Shown one piece after another: positions 32,975 through 41,697 of a stretch of 42,627 nt of DNA. The notes beneath the pieces are model-generated. The model saw only the letters and a list, made by a program, of their open reading frames with translations. It searched no databases and was not told where the DNA came from. This stretch comes from Fimenecus sp051881435 (GTDB lineage: Bacteria > Bacillota > Clostridia > Oscillospirales > Acutalibacteraceae). The stretch covers positions 1 through 42,627 of the forward strand of contig JBJEPW010000023.1 of NCBI GenBank assembly GCA_051881435.1. Reading direction: 5' to 3'. The translations under genes and the position numbers were made by a program. Within the stretch, counting starts at the first letter, position 1, and every line of letters begins with the position of its first letter.

Positions 32975-33742
32975 TTACGATTCTTTAATTTTCTTAATAG
33001 CTCCCTTTTCCAGGCGGCTGACCTGCGCCTGACTAATGCCCACTTCCTTTGCAACCTCCATCTGTGTTTTGCCTTGCATAAAGCGGAGATTGAGAATTTG
33101 CTTTTCACGGTCGCCCAAATGTTTAATTGCCTCTTTTATGGAGATTTCGTTAAGCCAATCCTCGTCGCTTTCCGCTCCGCCCACCTGGTCCATAACATAA
33201 ATTGTGTCGCCGCCGTCGGAATATACAGGCTCATAAAGGGATATGGGCTCAACTATGGCTTCAAGTGCCAGCACCACATCAACAGGCTCTAATTCCATTT
33301 CTTTTGCAATTTCCTCAATTGTGGCGTCCCTGCCCAAATCGTTTTGAATACGCTCCTTTATCTGCATGGCGTGGTAGGCGGTGTCCCTTAATGAACGGCT
33401 CACCCTGATTGTGTTGTAATCCCTTAAATACCGCCTGATTTCGCCTATAATCATAGGCACGGCATATGTGGAAAAGCGCACATTCTGTGTAATATCAAAA
33501 TTGTCAATCGCTTTTATAAGTCCGATACACCCCACCTGAAAAAGGTCGTCGGGATTTTCGCCGCGGTTGGCAAAACGCTGAATAACCGACAGCACAAGGC
33601 GCAAATTTCCCTCAATTAACTGACTGCGCGCCTTTTCGTCGCCTGCCTTTACCTTTTTTAAAAGCTCCGTTTTTTCCGGCTCTTTCAGCACCTTTAATTT
33701 CGATGTGTTAACCCCGCATATTTCAACTCTGTTGTACTGCAC
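32975..33742 (-). CDS. sigG: Forespore sigma factor SigG
   Basis: The 255-residue sigma-70 factor matches SigG: N-terminal VEICGVNTSKLKVL, region 2 LFQVGCIGLIKAIDNFD and FSTYAVPMIIGEIRRYLRD, region 3 VSRSLRDTAYHA, and region 4 KTQMEVAKEVGISQAQVSRLEK. SigG drives late gene expression in the forespore, so the organism should sporulate or descend from spore-formers. The start is a GTG with AAAGGAAGAG upstream. spoIIGA and sigE, which precede sigG in many Firmicutes, are not adjacent here; glmS is upstream instead. Confidence 0.96.
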   Translation of the reverse strand: MQYNRVEICGVNTSKLKVLKEPEKTELLKKVKAGDEKARSQLIEGNLRLVLSVIQRFANRGENPDDLFQVGCIGLIKAIDNFDITQNVRFSTYAVPMIIGEIRRYLRDYNTIRVSRSLRDTAYHAMQIKERIQNDLGRDATIEEIAKEMELEPVDVVLALEAIVEPISLYEPVYSDGGDTIYVMDQVGGAESDEDWLNEISIKEAIKHLGDREKQILNLRFMQGKTQMEVAKEVGISQAQVSRLEKGAIKKIKES

Positions 33743-33772
33743 ATAACTCTTCCTTTACTATTTTATGTACAG

Positions 33773-33804
33773 AAAAAAGCTCCTGCTTTATTATGAGCAG
33801 GAGC
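33773..33804 (-). terminator. Intrinsic terminator after glmS
   Basis: A perfect 9-bp stem GCTCCTGCT/AGCAGGAGC (33779-33787 with 33796-33804) is followed on the minus strand by TTTTTTC. It separates glmS from sigG. Confidence 0.85.
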
Positions 33805-33844
33805 CTGATATTTTATAATGGGTTTTGTAAAAAATATTACCGCG

Positions 33845-35662
33845 TTATTCCACCGTTACCGATTTTGCAAGATTTCTCGGCTTGTCAACATCGCAACCAC
33901 GCAGAACCGTTGTATGATATGCCAAAAGCTGTAAGGGTACAACTGTCAAGGACGGCGTGAGGAACCTTGAAGCATCGGGGATATATATAACCTCGTCTGC
34001 CACTTCCTCAATACCCTTTGTGCCCTCTTTGACAACGGCAATAACATATGCACCGCGCGCGTGCACCTCTTTGATATTTGATACCATTTTGCCGTACAGC
34101 GCATCATCGGTGGCAACGGCGGCAACGATTGTACCCTCCTCAACAAGGGATATTGTGCCGTGCTTTAATTCGCCTGCGCCGTAGCCCTCGCAGTGGATAT
34201 ATGAAATCTCTTTCAGCTTTAAAGAGCCTTCAAGACAAAGGGGATAGTCAATACCTCTGCCGATAAAAAACATATGCTCTTTTTGGCTTACCGATTTTGC
34301 AAGCTGTGCGGTTTTTTCATCGGTATTCAGCGCACTTTTAATTTTTTCGGGGAGAGAAAGTATTTCATCGGTAATTGCTTTTAACTCACTTTCTGAAATA
34401 CAGCCTTTTTCATAGGATAAATGCGATGCCAATACATAAGAAACGCCAAGCTGTGCCGAAAATGCCTTTGTTGTGGCAACGGCGATTTCCGCACCTGCGT
34501 TTGTGTATATCACACCGTCGCTTTCTCTTGCAATGGTGCTGAACATTACATTTACGATTGACAAAGTAAATGCACCCCGTTTTTTTGCCTCTCTTAAAGA
34601 TGCCAGAGTATCTGCCGTTTCACCCGATTGGCTTATGAATATGCAAAGGTCACCATTTTCAATAATGGGATTTCTGTATCTGAATTCGCTGGCAATATCA
34701 ACCGTTACGGGTATTCTTGCCATATCCTCAATAATATATTTTGCCGTCATACCCACATGGTAGGCACTTCCGCAGGCAACAATATAAATCCTTTGAAGAT
34801 TTTTCACAAAGCCTTGGGGGAACTCAAAAGGCAACTGTATTTTACCGTTTTTAATCAGGGGAGAAACAGTATCTTTGACCGCTTTGGGCTGTTCATAAAT
34901 TTCTTTTTCCATAAAGCAGTCATATCCGCCCTTTTCGGCATCGTCAACGCTTAAATTAACCTTTTTGATTTCGGCGTTTTTCTTTTCTCCGCTCTTGTCA
35001 TATACCGTTATGCTGTCTTTGCCGATTTCAATGAATTCACCGTCGTTTACAATATAACACTCATTTGTATAGGGGAGCAGGGCGGGAATATCCGAGGCTA
35101 AATAGTTTTCATTTTCACCCTTGCCCACAATCAGCGGACTGTCCTTTTTCATTGCGAAAACCTTGCCGTCATAATCCTTTACAAGCATAGCTACTGCATA
35201 TGAGCCTTCAAGGCGTTGCGACACTTTAATCATTGTGCCTACTGCGTCACCGTCAAAAAGATAATCAAAAAGCTGGGCGATAACCTCTGTATCAGTTTCG
35301 GACTTAAACTCATATCCCTTTTTTATAAGCTCATCTTTGATTTCAAGATAGTTTTCAATAATACCGTTGTGGACAAGGGTTACAATGCCGTTTTGTGATT
35401 TGTGGGGGTGAGCGTTGGCTTTATCGGGTATGCCGTGGGTTGCCCACCTTGTGTGACCTATTCCCACCGTGCCGCAGGGACTTTCTTCATTAACCGCCTT
35501 TTGCAGATTGTCAATTCTGCCTTTTTCCTTTATTACTGAAATTTCATCGCCTTTAACGGCAATTCCTGCCGAGTCATAGCCTCTGTATTCAAGGCGGCGC
35601 AGACCTTCAATAAGTATGGGAGCCGCCTGCTCCTCGCCGATATAACCGACTATTCCGCACAT
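33845..35662 (-). CDS. glmS: Glutamine--fructose-6-phosphate aminotransferase (isomerizing)
   Basis: The 605-residue enzyme makes glucosamine-6-phosphate for cell-wall synthesis and so feeds GlmU of this window. It begins MCGIVGYIG with the Cys nucleophile of the glutaminase domain, then two SIS domains (CGSAYHVG, ISQSGETADTLA, ASEFRYRNP) and ends LAKSVTVE. The ATG at 35662 lies 8 nt after AGGAGG; a longer frame is not used. There is no room for a glmS ribozyme: only 67 bp separate this start from the divergent gene. Confidence 0.97.
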   Translation of the reverse strand: MCGIVGYIGEEQAAPILIEGLRRLEYRGYDSAGIAVKGDEISVIKEKGRIDNLQKAVNEESPCGTVGIGHTRWATHGIPDKANAHPHKSQNGIVTLVHNGIIENYLEIKDELIKKGYEFKSETDTEVIAQLFDYLFDGDAVGTMIKVSQRLEGSYAVAMLVKDYDGKVFAMKKDSPLIVGKGENENYLASDIPALLPYTNECYIVNDGEFIEIGKDSITVYDKSGEKKNAEIKKVNLSVDDAEKGGYDCFMEKEIYEQPKAVKDTVSPLIKNGKIQLPFEFPQGFVKNLQRIYIVACGSAYHVGMTAKYIIEDMARIPVTVDIASEFRYRNPIIENGDLCIFISQSGETADTLASLREAKKRGAFTLSIVNVMFSTIARESDGVIYTNAGAEIAVATTKAFSAQLGVSYVLASHLSYEKGCISESELKAITDEILSLPEKIKSALNTDEKTAQLAKSVSQKEHMFFIGRGIDYPLCLEGSLKLKEISYIHCEGYGAGELKHGTISLVEEGTIVAAVATDDALYGKMVSNIKEVHARGAYVIAVVKEGTKGIEEVADEVIYIPDASRFLTPSLTVVPLQLLAYHTTVLRGCDVDKPRNLAKSVTVE

Positions 35663-35729
35663 AAATATGCCTCCTGTAAGTATTTTTTCTTTTTTTAATG
35701 ACAATAATAATTCAAAAGGGGGCAGTAAT

Positions 35730-36596
35730 ATGGAATTAACATATTTAAAGCTTGATGCGAAAAAAAATCTTGTTAATAATCAGGCAAAACTGTTTTTTGC
35801 GTCAATTTTTCCTTATGTAACTATTTTTTCACTTGCCGTTTTGAATTATTATTTGTATTTTTTGTTAAGGGAAAGCGATTTTTCTTTTATACCGTATGCT
35901 TCATCATATGCCGATGTAATAAGACCGACACTTTTTACCGCAGGTATTGCGCTGTCCGCTTTGCTCTGGCGCGCTTCAAGACTGTGCGCGGACAAATACT
36001 TCTTTTTGAAAAGCAGAGGAGAAAAAATAACCTTTGCCGCCTCGGTGAAAAGCATAGGCTTTAAGCAGTGCTTAACATTTTTAATGACGGATATTCTGCG
36101 GTTTTTTCTTTCCCTTGCATGGGCGGCGTTTTATTTTGCGCCGTCTGCAATAACGGGGGGAATACTTTTTTATGCGCTGAAAACAGGAGAGTACGGCAAC
36201 AAAATTTTGCTCACTCTTTTTGTCGCCTGCCTTATGCTCTTTGCGGCAGGAACGGTGTTTTTATATATCACGCTTAAAAGATATTCAATGTGTGAGGGAA
36301 TAATTTTCTCGGAAAACGAAACCGACTCTCTGCGAGTAATAGAAAAAAGTATTGAGCTTATGGAGGGTAACACGCTTAAATATTCGGGATACTGCGCGTC
36401 CCTGTGGGGCTGGAAAATTCTTTGCCTTCTTTTAATTCCCATGGTTTATGTGCTCCCCTATGCCAATATGGCAAAATACAGCTTTTATAATAATGTGTCA
36501 GGATTTGTATTTTACAAACATAAAAGCGAGAAACCCATAATTTTTTATTTTCGGTCAAAGGATACAAAGGTAAAAGAAAAAAGGCTTGAAATTTGA
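35730..36596 (+). CDS. Multi-pass membrane protein of unknown function
   Basis: The 288-residue protein has about five hydrophobic segments (near residues 20-45, 62-85, 110-150, 162-185 and 225-245) and a basic C-terminus. I recognise no family with confidence; the layout recalls small clostridial membrane proteins of the DUF975 type. The start at 35730 follows AAAAGGGGG, while the longer frame starts within glmS. Its last codons lie in the stem of the terminator of the convergent pduL gene. Confidence 0.72.
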   Translation: MELTYLKLDAKKNLVNNQAKLFFASIFPYVTIFSLAVLNYYLYFLLRESDFSFIPYASSYADVIRPTLFTAGIALSALLWRASRLCADKYFFLKSRGEKITFAASVKSIGFKQCLTFLMTDILRFFLSLAWAAFYFAPSAITGGILFYALKTGEYGNKILLTLFVACLMLFAAGTVFLYITLKRYSMCEGIIFSENETDSLRVIEKSIELMEGNTLKYSGYCASLWGWKILCLLLIPMVYVLPYANMAKYSFYNNVSGFVFYKHKSEKPIIFYFRSKDTKVKEKRLEI

Positions 36597-36614
36597 AGTT
36601 CCAAATTTCAAGCC
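36577..36614 (-). terminator. Intrinsic terminator of pduL, overlapping the end of the convergent membrane-protein gene
   Basis: A perfect 13-bp stem (36583-36595 with 36602-36614) is followed on the minus strand by TTTTTTC. The left arm encodes the last residues and the stop of the plus-strand gene. Confidence 0.8.
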
Positions 36615-36676
36615 ATATAATAATATAAAAATCAGTTCGTTACAAGGTAGGAAAAATCAAAGTGATTTTTCAAACA

Positions 36677-37249
36677 TTAAAGGATAATACCCATTGTGCC
36701 GGGCTTTGCGGATGCGGCGTTTGACTCGTCTGTATCAATGTGCATTGCAAGGGCAAAGTTAGGATTAACTCTTACAACAACATCGCCGAAAATAAGCTCT
36801 CTGCCGTCCGAGGGGATTTTAACATTAACAATCTGCTTATCGGCAACGCCGTATTTTTCGGCGTCGGCAGGAGTCATATGTATGTGTCTTTTTGCAACTA
36901 TAACGCCTTTTTCAATTTCGATTTCGCCCTTAGGACCAACAATCTTACAGCCTGCACTGCCCTCAATATCGCCTGATTCTCTTACGGGAGCGGCAACGCC
37001 GATGCTGCGCGCGTCGGAAGCAGAAATCTCAACCTGAGTAGCGTTTCTTACAGGACCGAGAATTGAAACTGCGGGGAACTGACCTTTGGGACCGATAACC
37101 GCAACTCTTTCTTCACAGGCATACTGACCGGGCTGTGAAAGGTCCTTTTTCTTTGTGAGCTCATAGCTTGCGCCGAAAAGGATTTCAAGGTCTTCCTTTG
37201 ACACATGCACATGTCTTGCAGAGGTTTCAACTAAAACTGTTTTTTCCAT
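36677..37249 (-). CDS. pduL: Phosphate propanoyltransferase PduL-type phosphotransacylase
   Basis: The 190-residue enzyme has both metal-binding His pairs, ARHVHVS (H13, H15) and KRHIHMT (H122, H124), and the GPVRNATQVEIS segment. PduL interconverts acyl-CoA and acyl phosphate. It has no N-terminal encapsulation peptide and no shell genes nearby, so it is probably a cytosolic phosphotransacetylase for acetate formation, as in clostridia that lack Pta. It has its own promoter and terminator. Confidence 0.93.
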   Translation of the reverse strand: MEKTVLVETSARHVHVSKEDLEILFGASYELTKKKDLSQPGQYACEERVAVIGPKGQFPAVSILGPVRNATQVEISASDARSIGVAAPVRESGDIEGSAGCKIVGPKGEIEIEKGVIVAKRHIHMTPADAEKYGVADKQIVNVKIPSDGRELIFGDVVVRVNPNFALAMHIDTDESNAASAKPGTMGIIL

Positions 37250-37285
37250 ATCTCATTCTTCTTTCATATTTAATTTCAATTATAT

Positions 37286-37314
37286 ATGATATAACTTTTT
37301 CTGCATTTTGTAAA
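37286..37314 (-). promoter_or_regulatory. Sigma-A promoter of pduL
   Basis: On the minus strand TTTACA (37309-37314) and TATCAT (37286-37291) are 17 bp apart, giving a start near 37279. Confidence 0.55.
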
Positions 37315-37318
37315 GTGG

Positions 37319-37966
37319 TTAAAGCAATTCCGCAAACGATTTTATGTAATAATCAGCAATTTCACGAATTTCTTTTTCGTCCTTTGCCGAGCTGTCATCA
37401 TAAACACCGCAAACGGTAAATCCGCCTTTTTTAGCGCTTTTTACGCCCTCAATAATATCCTCAAAAACAATACATTCTTGCGGATTCAGGTTAAGCCTTT
37501 CTGCGGCAAGTAAATATATGTCAGGCTCACTTTTGTCCTTATCCACCTCATACACATATGCCTTTGAGTCAAAATATTCATACACATTATTGGCTTTTAA
37601 AACTGTGTCGCAAAGAATATCGGCACTGGCGGTGGCGTATGTGCACTTTAATCCGTTTTCTTTGCATTTTTCTATAAATTCCTTTGCACCGTCTTTGAGT
37701 TTAACATTGTATTTGTATTCTTCAAGTGCAATTGCGTGCCATTCCTCAATAATTTCTTCTGCGGATTCTTTAATGCTGTATTTTTCTTTTGTGTATTCTG
37801 CAATTGCGGTAAACGGCATTTTGCTGATAACCTTTTTGTAGCCTTCCGGAACTTCCATGCTTCTGCGCTTGAAAAACTCGATATCTACCTGATTCCAAAC
37901 ATCCATAGAATCAATAAAAGTTCCGTCAAGGTCAAAAATAACACCTTTAAATTTTTTAATATCCAT
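37319..37966 (-). CDS. HAD-family hydrolase (beta-phosphoglucomutase-like)
   Basis: The 215-residue HAD has motif I FDLDGTF (D12, D14), a helical cap, a TATASADI motif II, and motif IV VFEDIIEGVKSAKKGG. This is subfamily IA, acting on small phosphorylated metabolites such as sugar phosphates; the substrate cannot be named. The start is placed at the ATG at 37966, which overlaps the end of the upstream HAD gene; no strong ribosome site exists, so coupling is likely. Confidence 0.85.
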   Translation of the reverse strand: MDIKKFKGVIFDLDGTFIDSMDVWNQVDIEFFKRRSMEVPEGYKKVISKMPFTAIAEYTKEKYSIKESAEEIIEEWHAIALEEYKYNVKLKDGAKEFIEKCKENGLKCTYATASADILCDTVLKANNVYEYFDSKAYVYEVDKDKSEPDIYLLAAERLNLNPQECIVFEDIIEGVKSAKKGGFTVCGVYDDSSAKDEKEIREIADYYIKSFAELL

Positions 37967-37968
37967 AA

Positions 37969-38793
37969 TCACTTTTCCAATACATATTTTTCAATAGCCT
38001 GTGCTACTCCGCACCGGTAATTGGGGGCGGTAATGAATTTTGCGCTGTTTTTGGCATAATCACTGCCGTTTTCCATAGCAAAAGAGTATTTTGCGAAGCT
38101 TAACATTTCGCAGTCGTTTTCTCCGTCGCCGAAGCACATTACATTCTCGCTGTTTATGCCGAGAGTGCCTGCAAGAGAGCGCAGAGCAAAGCCCTTGTTG
38201 GCGTAGTAGTTGTTCATTTCAAGATTGTCCGAAAATGACGATGTAATGTAAATCTCACCTGTTTTGCGAAGCTCATTTTCAAGCATTTCACGCTCTTCCG
38301 GGGTTAAATTCATAGCGTTGATTTTCTCAATGCCCCTGTTCCCGATAAGCACCGATAAATCGTCAACCGCCGTTGTAAATTCTTTTAATACATACAAAAA
38401 TATAGGTTGGAGATTTTTCTCCTCGTATTTTTTATACGATTCTTTGCTTGTGTAGCACTTACCGTCAAAATATATTTCAAACGGTATGCCGTGACTGTCA
38501 AGAATTTGAAATATTTTAAGAGTCTGACCGTTTTCAATAAGCTTTGACGATACAACGCGGTTGTTTTTAATATCATAAGTTACCGCGCCGTTTGAGGTTA
38601 TGAGATAATCAAGAAAGGGGAGTTTTTTGAGTATATCCTCTGTGAGTATTTTCGTTCTGCCGCTGGCAACCGCGGTTTTAACACCCATATCGTGCGCCGC
38701 CTTAAATGCGTCAATGTTTCGCTCGGGAATAGTTATGTGGTCGTTGTCAAAAAATGTGCCGTCAAGGTCGGTCGTAATTAACTTTATTTCCAT
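37969..38793 (-). CDS. Cof-type HAD-IIB phosphatase
   Basis: The 274-residue protein has the N-terminal DLDGTFFD motif (D9, D11), a large alpha/beta cap and the C-terminal CFGDGENDCEML motif of Cof-like phosphatases. These dephosphorylate sugar phosphates, pyridoxal phosphate or flavins. The ATG at 38793 is used rather than the in-frame GTG at 38802. Its stop overlaps the alternative start of the next HAD gene. Confidence 0.9.
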   Translation of the reverse strand: MEIKLITTDLDGTFFDNDHITIPERNIDAFKAAHDMGVKTAVASGRTKILTEDILKKLPFLDYLITSNGAVTYDIKNNRVVSSKLIENGQTLKIFQILDSHGIPFEIYFDGKCYTSKESYKKYEEKNLQPIFLYVLKEFTTAVDDLSVLIGNRGIEKINAMNLTPEEREMLENELRKTGEIYITSSFSDNLEMNNYYANKGFALRSLAGTLGINSENVMCFGDGENDCEMLSFAKYSFAMENGSDYAKNSAKFITAPNYRCGVAQAIEKYVLEK

Positions 38794-38810
38794 GATTTTC
38801 ACCGTCCGTA

Positions 38811-38838
38811 TTTACTTTCCGAAAAAATGTGGTAGAAT
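38811..38838 (+). promoter_or_regulatory. Promoter of the EamA transporter gene inside an inverted repeat
   Basis: TTTACT (38811-38816) and TAGAAT (38833-38838) are 16 bp apart. Arms TCCGAAAAAAT (38818-38828) and its exact complement (38848-38858) flank the -10 box; the right arm also contains the CGGAG ribosome site. This could be an operator. Confidence 0.55.
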
Positions 38839-38867
38839 GTAGAAAGTATTTTTTCGGAGATTTTAAT

Positions 38868-39731
38868 ATGAAAGATAAACTGAAATATTTATATGTTTTT
38901 GCCGCAGGCTCTCTTTGGGGAATAATAAGCCTGTTTTTAAAGCCTATGCTGAGTTTGGGATTTTCACAAATCCAAACCGTCACTCTGCGCTGTCTCGTTG
39001 CGGCGGCTGTGCTTGGCATCTATATGCTTATTAAGGATAAAAGCCTTTTCCGCTTTAAGTTTCGTGACATCTGGTGCTTTTTAGGTACGGGACTTGTCAG
39101 TCTTATGTTTTTCAGTATTTGTTATTTTTATTCAATGACATATAACGGAGTTTGCGTTGCGGTAATTCTCCTTTATACCTCGCCCGTGTTTGTAATGCTT
39201 TTGTCCCTGCCGCTTTTCAAAGAAAAAATTACATATAAAAAGCTTATAGCCGTTGCTCTCACCGTGGCAGGCTGTGTTTTCGTCAGCGGAGTAGCAGGGG
39301 GACAGTCCATAGGCTTTGTAGGTATTGTGCTGGGCATATGCTCGGGACTTGGGTACGCTATTTACAGCATTTTCAGCCGATATGCTCTGCAAAGAAATTA
39401 TCACAGTATGACTATTTCGTTTTACACCTTTCTTGTTTGCGGATTAGGCTGCCTGCCTTTCGCGTCGCCTGTTTCAATGGCGTTGAGCCTTTCGCCGAAA
39501 GCAGTTCTGTACTCCCTCGGATTGGGCGTTGTGTGCTGTGTAATGCCGTATATCCTTTACACAAAAGGGCTCGAATATGTTGATAACACAAGAGCCTCGG
39601 TAATTGTTGCCGTTGAGCCTGTTGTCGCATCTCTTATCGGCGTTTTTGTGTATAACGAAAGCGTGACCGCAGTTAAGCTTTTAGGCGTGGCGCTTGTGCT
39701 TTCGGCAGTGGTCATATGCAGTAAAGATTAG
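38868..39731 (+). CDS. EamA/DMT-family permease
   Basis: The 287-residue protein has ten hydrophobic segments in two EamA repeats, starting YVFAAGSLWGIISLF and with the second repeat near residue 145. Members of the drug/metabolite transporter superfamily export or import amino acids and other metabolites; the substrate is unknown. The ATG at 38868 follows CGGAG. The coding end overlaps the end of the convergent FkbM gene by 20 bp. Confidence 0.88.
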   Translation: MKDKLKYLYVFAAGSLWGIISLFLKPMLSLGFSQIQTVTLRCLVAAAVLGIYMLIKDKSLFRFKFRDIWCFLGTGLVSLMFFSICYFYSMTYNGVCVAVILLYTSPVFVMLLSLPLFKEKITYKKLIAVALTVAGCVFVSGVAGGQSIGFVGIVLGICSGLGYAIYSIFSRYALQRNYHSMTISFYTFLVCGLGCLPFASPVSMALSLSPKAVLYSLGLGVVCCVMPYILYTKGLEYVDNTRASVIVAVEPVVASLIGVFVYNESVTAVKLLGVALVLSAVVICSKD

Positions 39732-40767
39732 TGTCCCAAAAAGAAATGTGAGGATGATGGCGCAAATAGATTTTATATGAGCCGTTTATTTCATTTATCA
39801 TGTTGATAAGCTCGAAAATATCCTCACTGCGGTGATACGCCGCAATACATAATTTAGGTTTAAATTTGCTCAAAGCGACGTTTGCTCCTTTGAGCATTTC
39901 TTTTTCCGCACCCTCTGCGTCACAGTTAATATATGTGAATTTACCGTATTTTTCATAAAGTCCGTCAACCGAAACGCAGGGGATTGTATTCCCGCCGTTT
40001 CCCAAATTACCGCCTCTGCCTAAATTATCCTCAAAGCTTAAAACCGTATCGGTGCTCCAAACAGCATTGTTGAGTAAAACGCAGTTTTTCATATCTTCAC
40101 AGTGGACTTTCAGTTTCTTAAATGTGCGGCAGTCGGGCTCCAAAGCCACAATTTTTTCGTATTTACCGGTATAGTGCAGAAACTCATCTATTGTATCGCC
40201 GCGGTATGCGCCAAGGTCGAGAAAGCTTTCCTTTTCACCTAAATTCAGCAGGGAAAATGCTTCATCTTTATCGCTTTCACAGTCAAAGGTGTATTTTAAT
40301 TCTCCCGTAATCTGAAAACGGATAATGCTTTCAAAAACCGATTTTGATTTTTCGTCGGCGAGAATATTGTATGATTTTTCAATTTCGTCAAAATGCTTTT
40401 TCAAAAACTCTTTGTTGAATATATTATCTCCGTAAACGGGAACGGAGGGCATAAGCACCTTGTGACGGGCTGAAAGGGATTTTATATTGTCGATAACCTG
40501 TGGGAGATGACTTGCAAAGGCGAGGGCAACGGTGAAATCGCCCGGTTCATTTTCAAGTGCGGACACGCTCTTAACCTCAAAACCGCGAAAAGTCCGTTTG
40601 CGTACAAATCCGTCGCTTGCAATAACCGCAGAAACAGTAATACCTAACCTATCAAACTCCTTAAATACACGGTCAGCGCCGTTTCCTGTGCCGTAAACCG
40701 CAACAGGCAGGGGAGAAGACTTTAAATATTCCCATGAAGAAGTTTCATTAAGTATATTTTTAAGCAT
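39712..40767 (-). CDS. FkbM-family methyltransferase
   Basis: The 351-residue protein has an N-terminal region of about 165 residues with a nucleotide-binding-like segment (VAVYGTGNGADRV). The SAM-dependent FkbM domain follows, with motif I FLDLGAYRGDT and IVALEPDCRTF; NCDAEGAEKEML comes later. FkbM enzymes methylate sugar or lipid hydroxyls; the acceptor is unknown. The ATG at 40767 is chosen because the promoter at 40797-40825 would start RNA near 40790. Confidence 0.85.
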   Translation of the reverse strand: MLKNILNETSSWEYLKSSPLPVAVYGTGNGADRVFKEFDRLGITVSAVIASDGFVRKRTFRGFEVKSVSALENEPGDFTVALAFASHLPQVIDNIKSLSARHKVLMPSVPVYGDNIFNKEFLKKHFDEIEKSYNILADEKSKSVFESIIRFQITGELKYTFDCESDKDEAFSLLNLGEKESFLDLGAYRGDTIDEFLHYTGKYEKIVALEPDCRTFKKLKVHCEDMKNCVLLNNAVWSTDTVLSFEDNLGRGGNLGNGGNTIPCVSVDGLYEKYGKFTYINCDAEGAEKEMLKGANVALSKFKPKLCIAAYHRSEDIFELINMINEINGSYKIYLRHHPHISFWDTNLYCI

Positions 40768-40796
40768 ATCATCACCGCCTTTACCGCCTTTCATAA

Positions 40797-40825
40797 ATTT
40801 TAGCATAAATCATCAAAACTTGCCA
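40797..40825 (-). promoter_or_regulatory. Probable promoter of the FkbM methyltransferase gene
   Basis: On the minus strand an extended -10 (TGCTAAAAT, hexamer at 40797-40802) lies 17 bp after a weak -35 TGGCAA (40820-40825). Confidence 0.45.
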
Positions 40826-40909
40826 TATAATAAATAATGAAATAGGAGCATAAAACACGCCGCTTTTTGTTGCAAATACGGATAAATCCTGTTTTATGCA
40901 AAAAAGGTA

Positions 40910-40938
40910 TTGACAAATTACAGATATAAGTGTATTAT
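40910..40938 (+). promoter_or_regulatory. Strong promoter of the initiator tRNA gene
   Basis: Consensus TTGACA (40910-40915) and TATTAT (40933-40938) are 17 bp apart. RNA would start near 40945, about 28 nt before the mature tRNA. Confidence 0.85.
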
Positions 40939-40972
40939 TATAAGGCACTCTTGAGAGAGCAAAAGTAAATAT

Positions 40973-41048
<76 letters not shown>

Positions 41049-41049
41049 G

Positions 41050-41087
41050 AAAAAGAAAGACAAACCTTGTGGCTTGTCTTTCTTTTT
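41050..41087 (+). terminator. Intrinsic terminator after tRNA-fMet
   Basis: A 14-bp perfect stem (41050-41063 with 41074-41087) whose 3' arm ends in TTTTT directly follows the tRNA. Confidence 0.85.
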
Positions 41088-41119
41088 GCGTTATTTGTAG
41101 ATGGAGAGTTAAACATACG

Positions 41120-41274
41120 ACTATCGGGTTATGAGCCCGACGGGCGAATAAGTCGAAGGGCGAGGTGGTAGTGAATGACAGTCCGGTGGACTGTCAGAGC
41201 CACCGAGCCGACCGCAGTATTTTCTCCGCAGAGAAAATACAAGACCGTTGGTTCAAGTCCTTCCTCCGCAACCA
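41120..41274. repeat. Hairpin-rich element carrying pieces of the tRNA-fMet sequence
   Basis: From left to right: a segment near 41124-41141 that matches the reverse complement of the tRNA anticodon arm; a nested hairpin with TGACAGTCC/GGACTGTCA core inside GGTGG/CCACC; a second hairpin GTATTTTCTC/GAGAAAATAC; and a 29-nt exact copy of the tRNA 3' end (41246-41274, including CCA). No open frame of note. It looks like a structured mobile repeat targeted to, or derived from, tRNA genes. Confidence 0.7.
41246..41274 (+). repeat. 29-nt duplicate of the tRNA-fMet 3' end (att-like)
   Basis: It is identical to 41020-41048, including the T-loop TTCAAGT, the mismatched CCTTC arm and CCA. Such direct repeats of a tRNA 3' end are the usual footprint of site-specific integration or tandem tRNA duplication. 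A second terminator follows it, as after the true gene. Confidence 0.8.
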
Positions 41275-41311
41275 AAGAAAAAAGGCAGTCATAAGACTGT
41301 CTTTTTTCTTT
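41275..41311 (+). terminator. Terminator after the tRNA 3'-end duplicate
   Basis: A long A-rich/T-rich stem (AAAAAAGGCAGTC with GACTGTCTTTTTT, one G-T pair) follows the duplicate at once. It differs in sequence from the terminator at 41050-41087. Confidence 0.75.
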
Positions 41312-41327
41312 GGAACGATGGGAAAGA

Positions 41328-41696
41328 CAGGGGACGGTTCTGTGTCTTGACAAAAAGAATTACATAAAATTATATGGTATCGCTTGTAGGGGCGGGTTTC
41401 CATGCCCGCCCGAGAGATTATATCAAACCAAAGGCGAGTTTGTAGGGTGCGACTACCCAGCGCACCGCAAGATTTTAACGATATTTTTCGGGCGATTCGT
41501 GAATCACTCCTACAACCACCACACCGTAGGTTGATATGTAATTTCCGCTTAGTTTTAGACTATCCTCACCTTACGGTTCTTTTGTGTTGACAAAATATGA
41601 ATAAAGCGGTATATTTTTGCTGAGGCGGTCAGTAGATTGACGGGTGTGAATTACTATGTTATACAAAAATATAGTCAATCATAGAACCGTCCCCTG
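41328..41696. mobile_element. 369-bp non-coding segment bounded by 14-bp inverted repeats
   Basis: The outer arms CAGGGGACGGTTCT (41328-41341) and its exact complement (41683-41696) bound a stretch without a gene. Inside are three GTAGGG-type hairpins (41386-41412, 41442-41467, 41489-41513 reverse) and a second ACGGTTCT...TTGACAAAA word (41573-41595) echoing the left end. The right arm ends one base before the first recognisable recombinase codons. It resembles a MITE or composite of small repeats. Confidence 0.6.
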
Positions 41697-41697
41697 A

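Noticed and set aside
35663..35729. glmS ribozyme ahead of glmS
   Set aside because: The 67-bp space to the divergent gene is too short and shows none of the expected core; the leader is a plain AGGAGG site.
36677..37249. PduL as a sign of a bacterial microcompartment
   Set aside because: No shell or other pdu/eut genes are near, and the protein lacks an N-terminal targeting extension.
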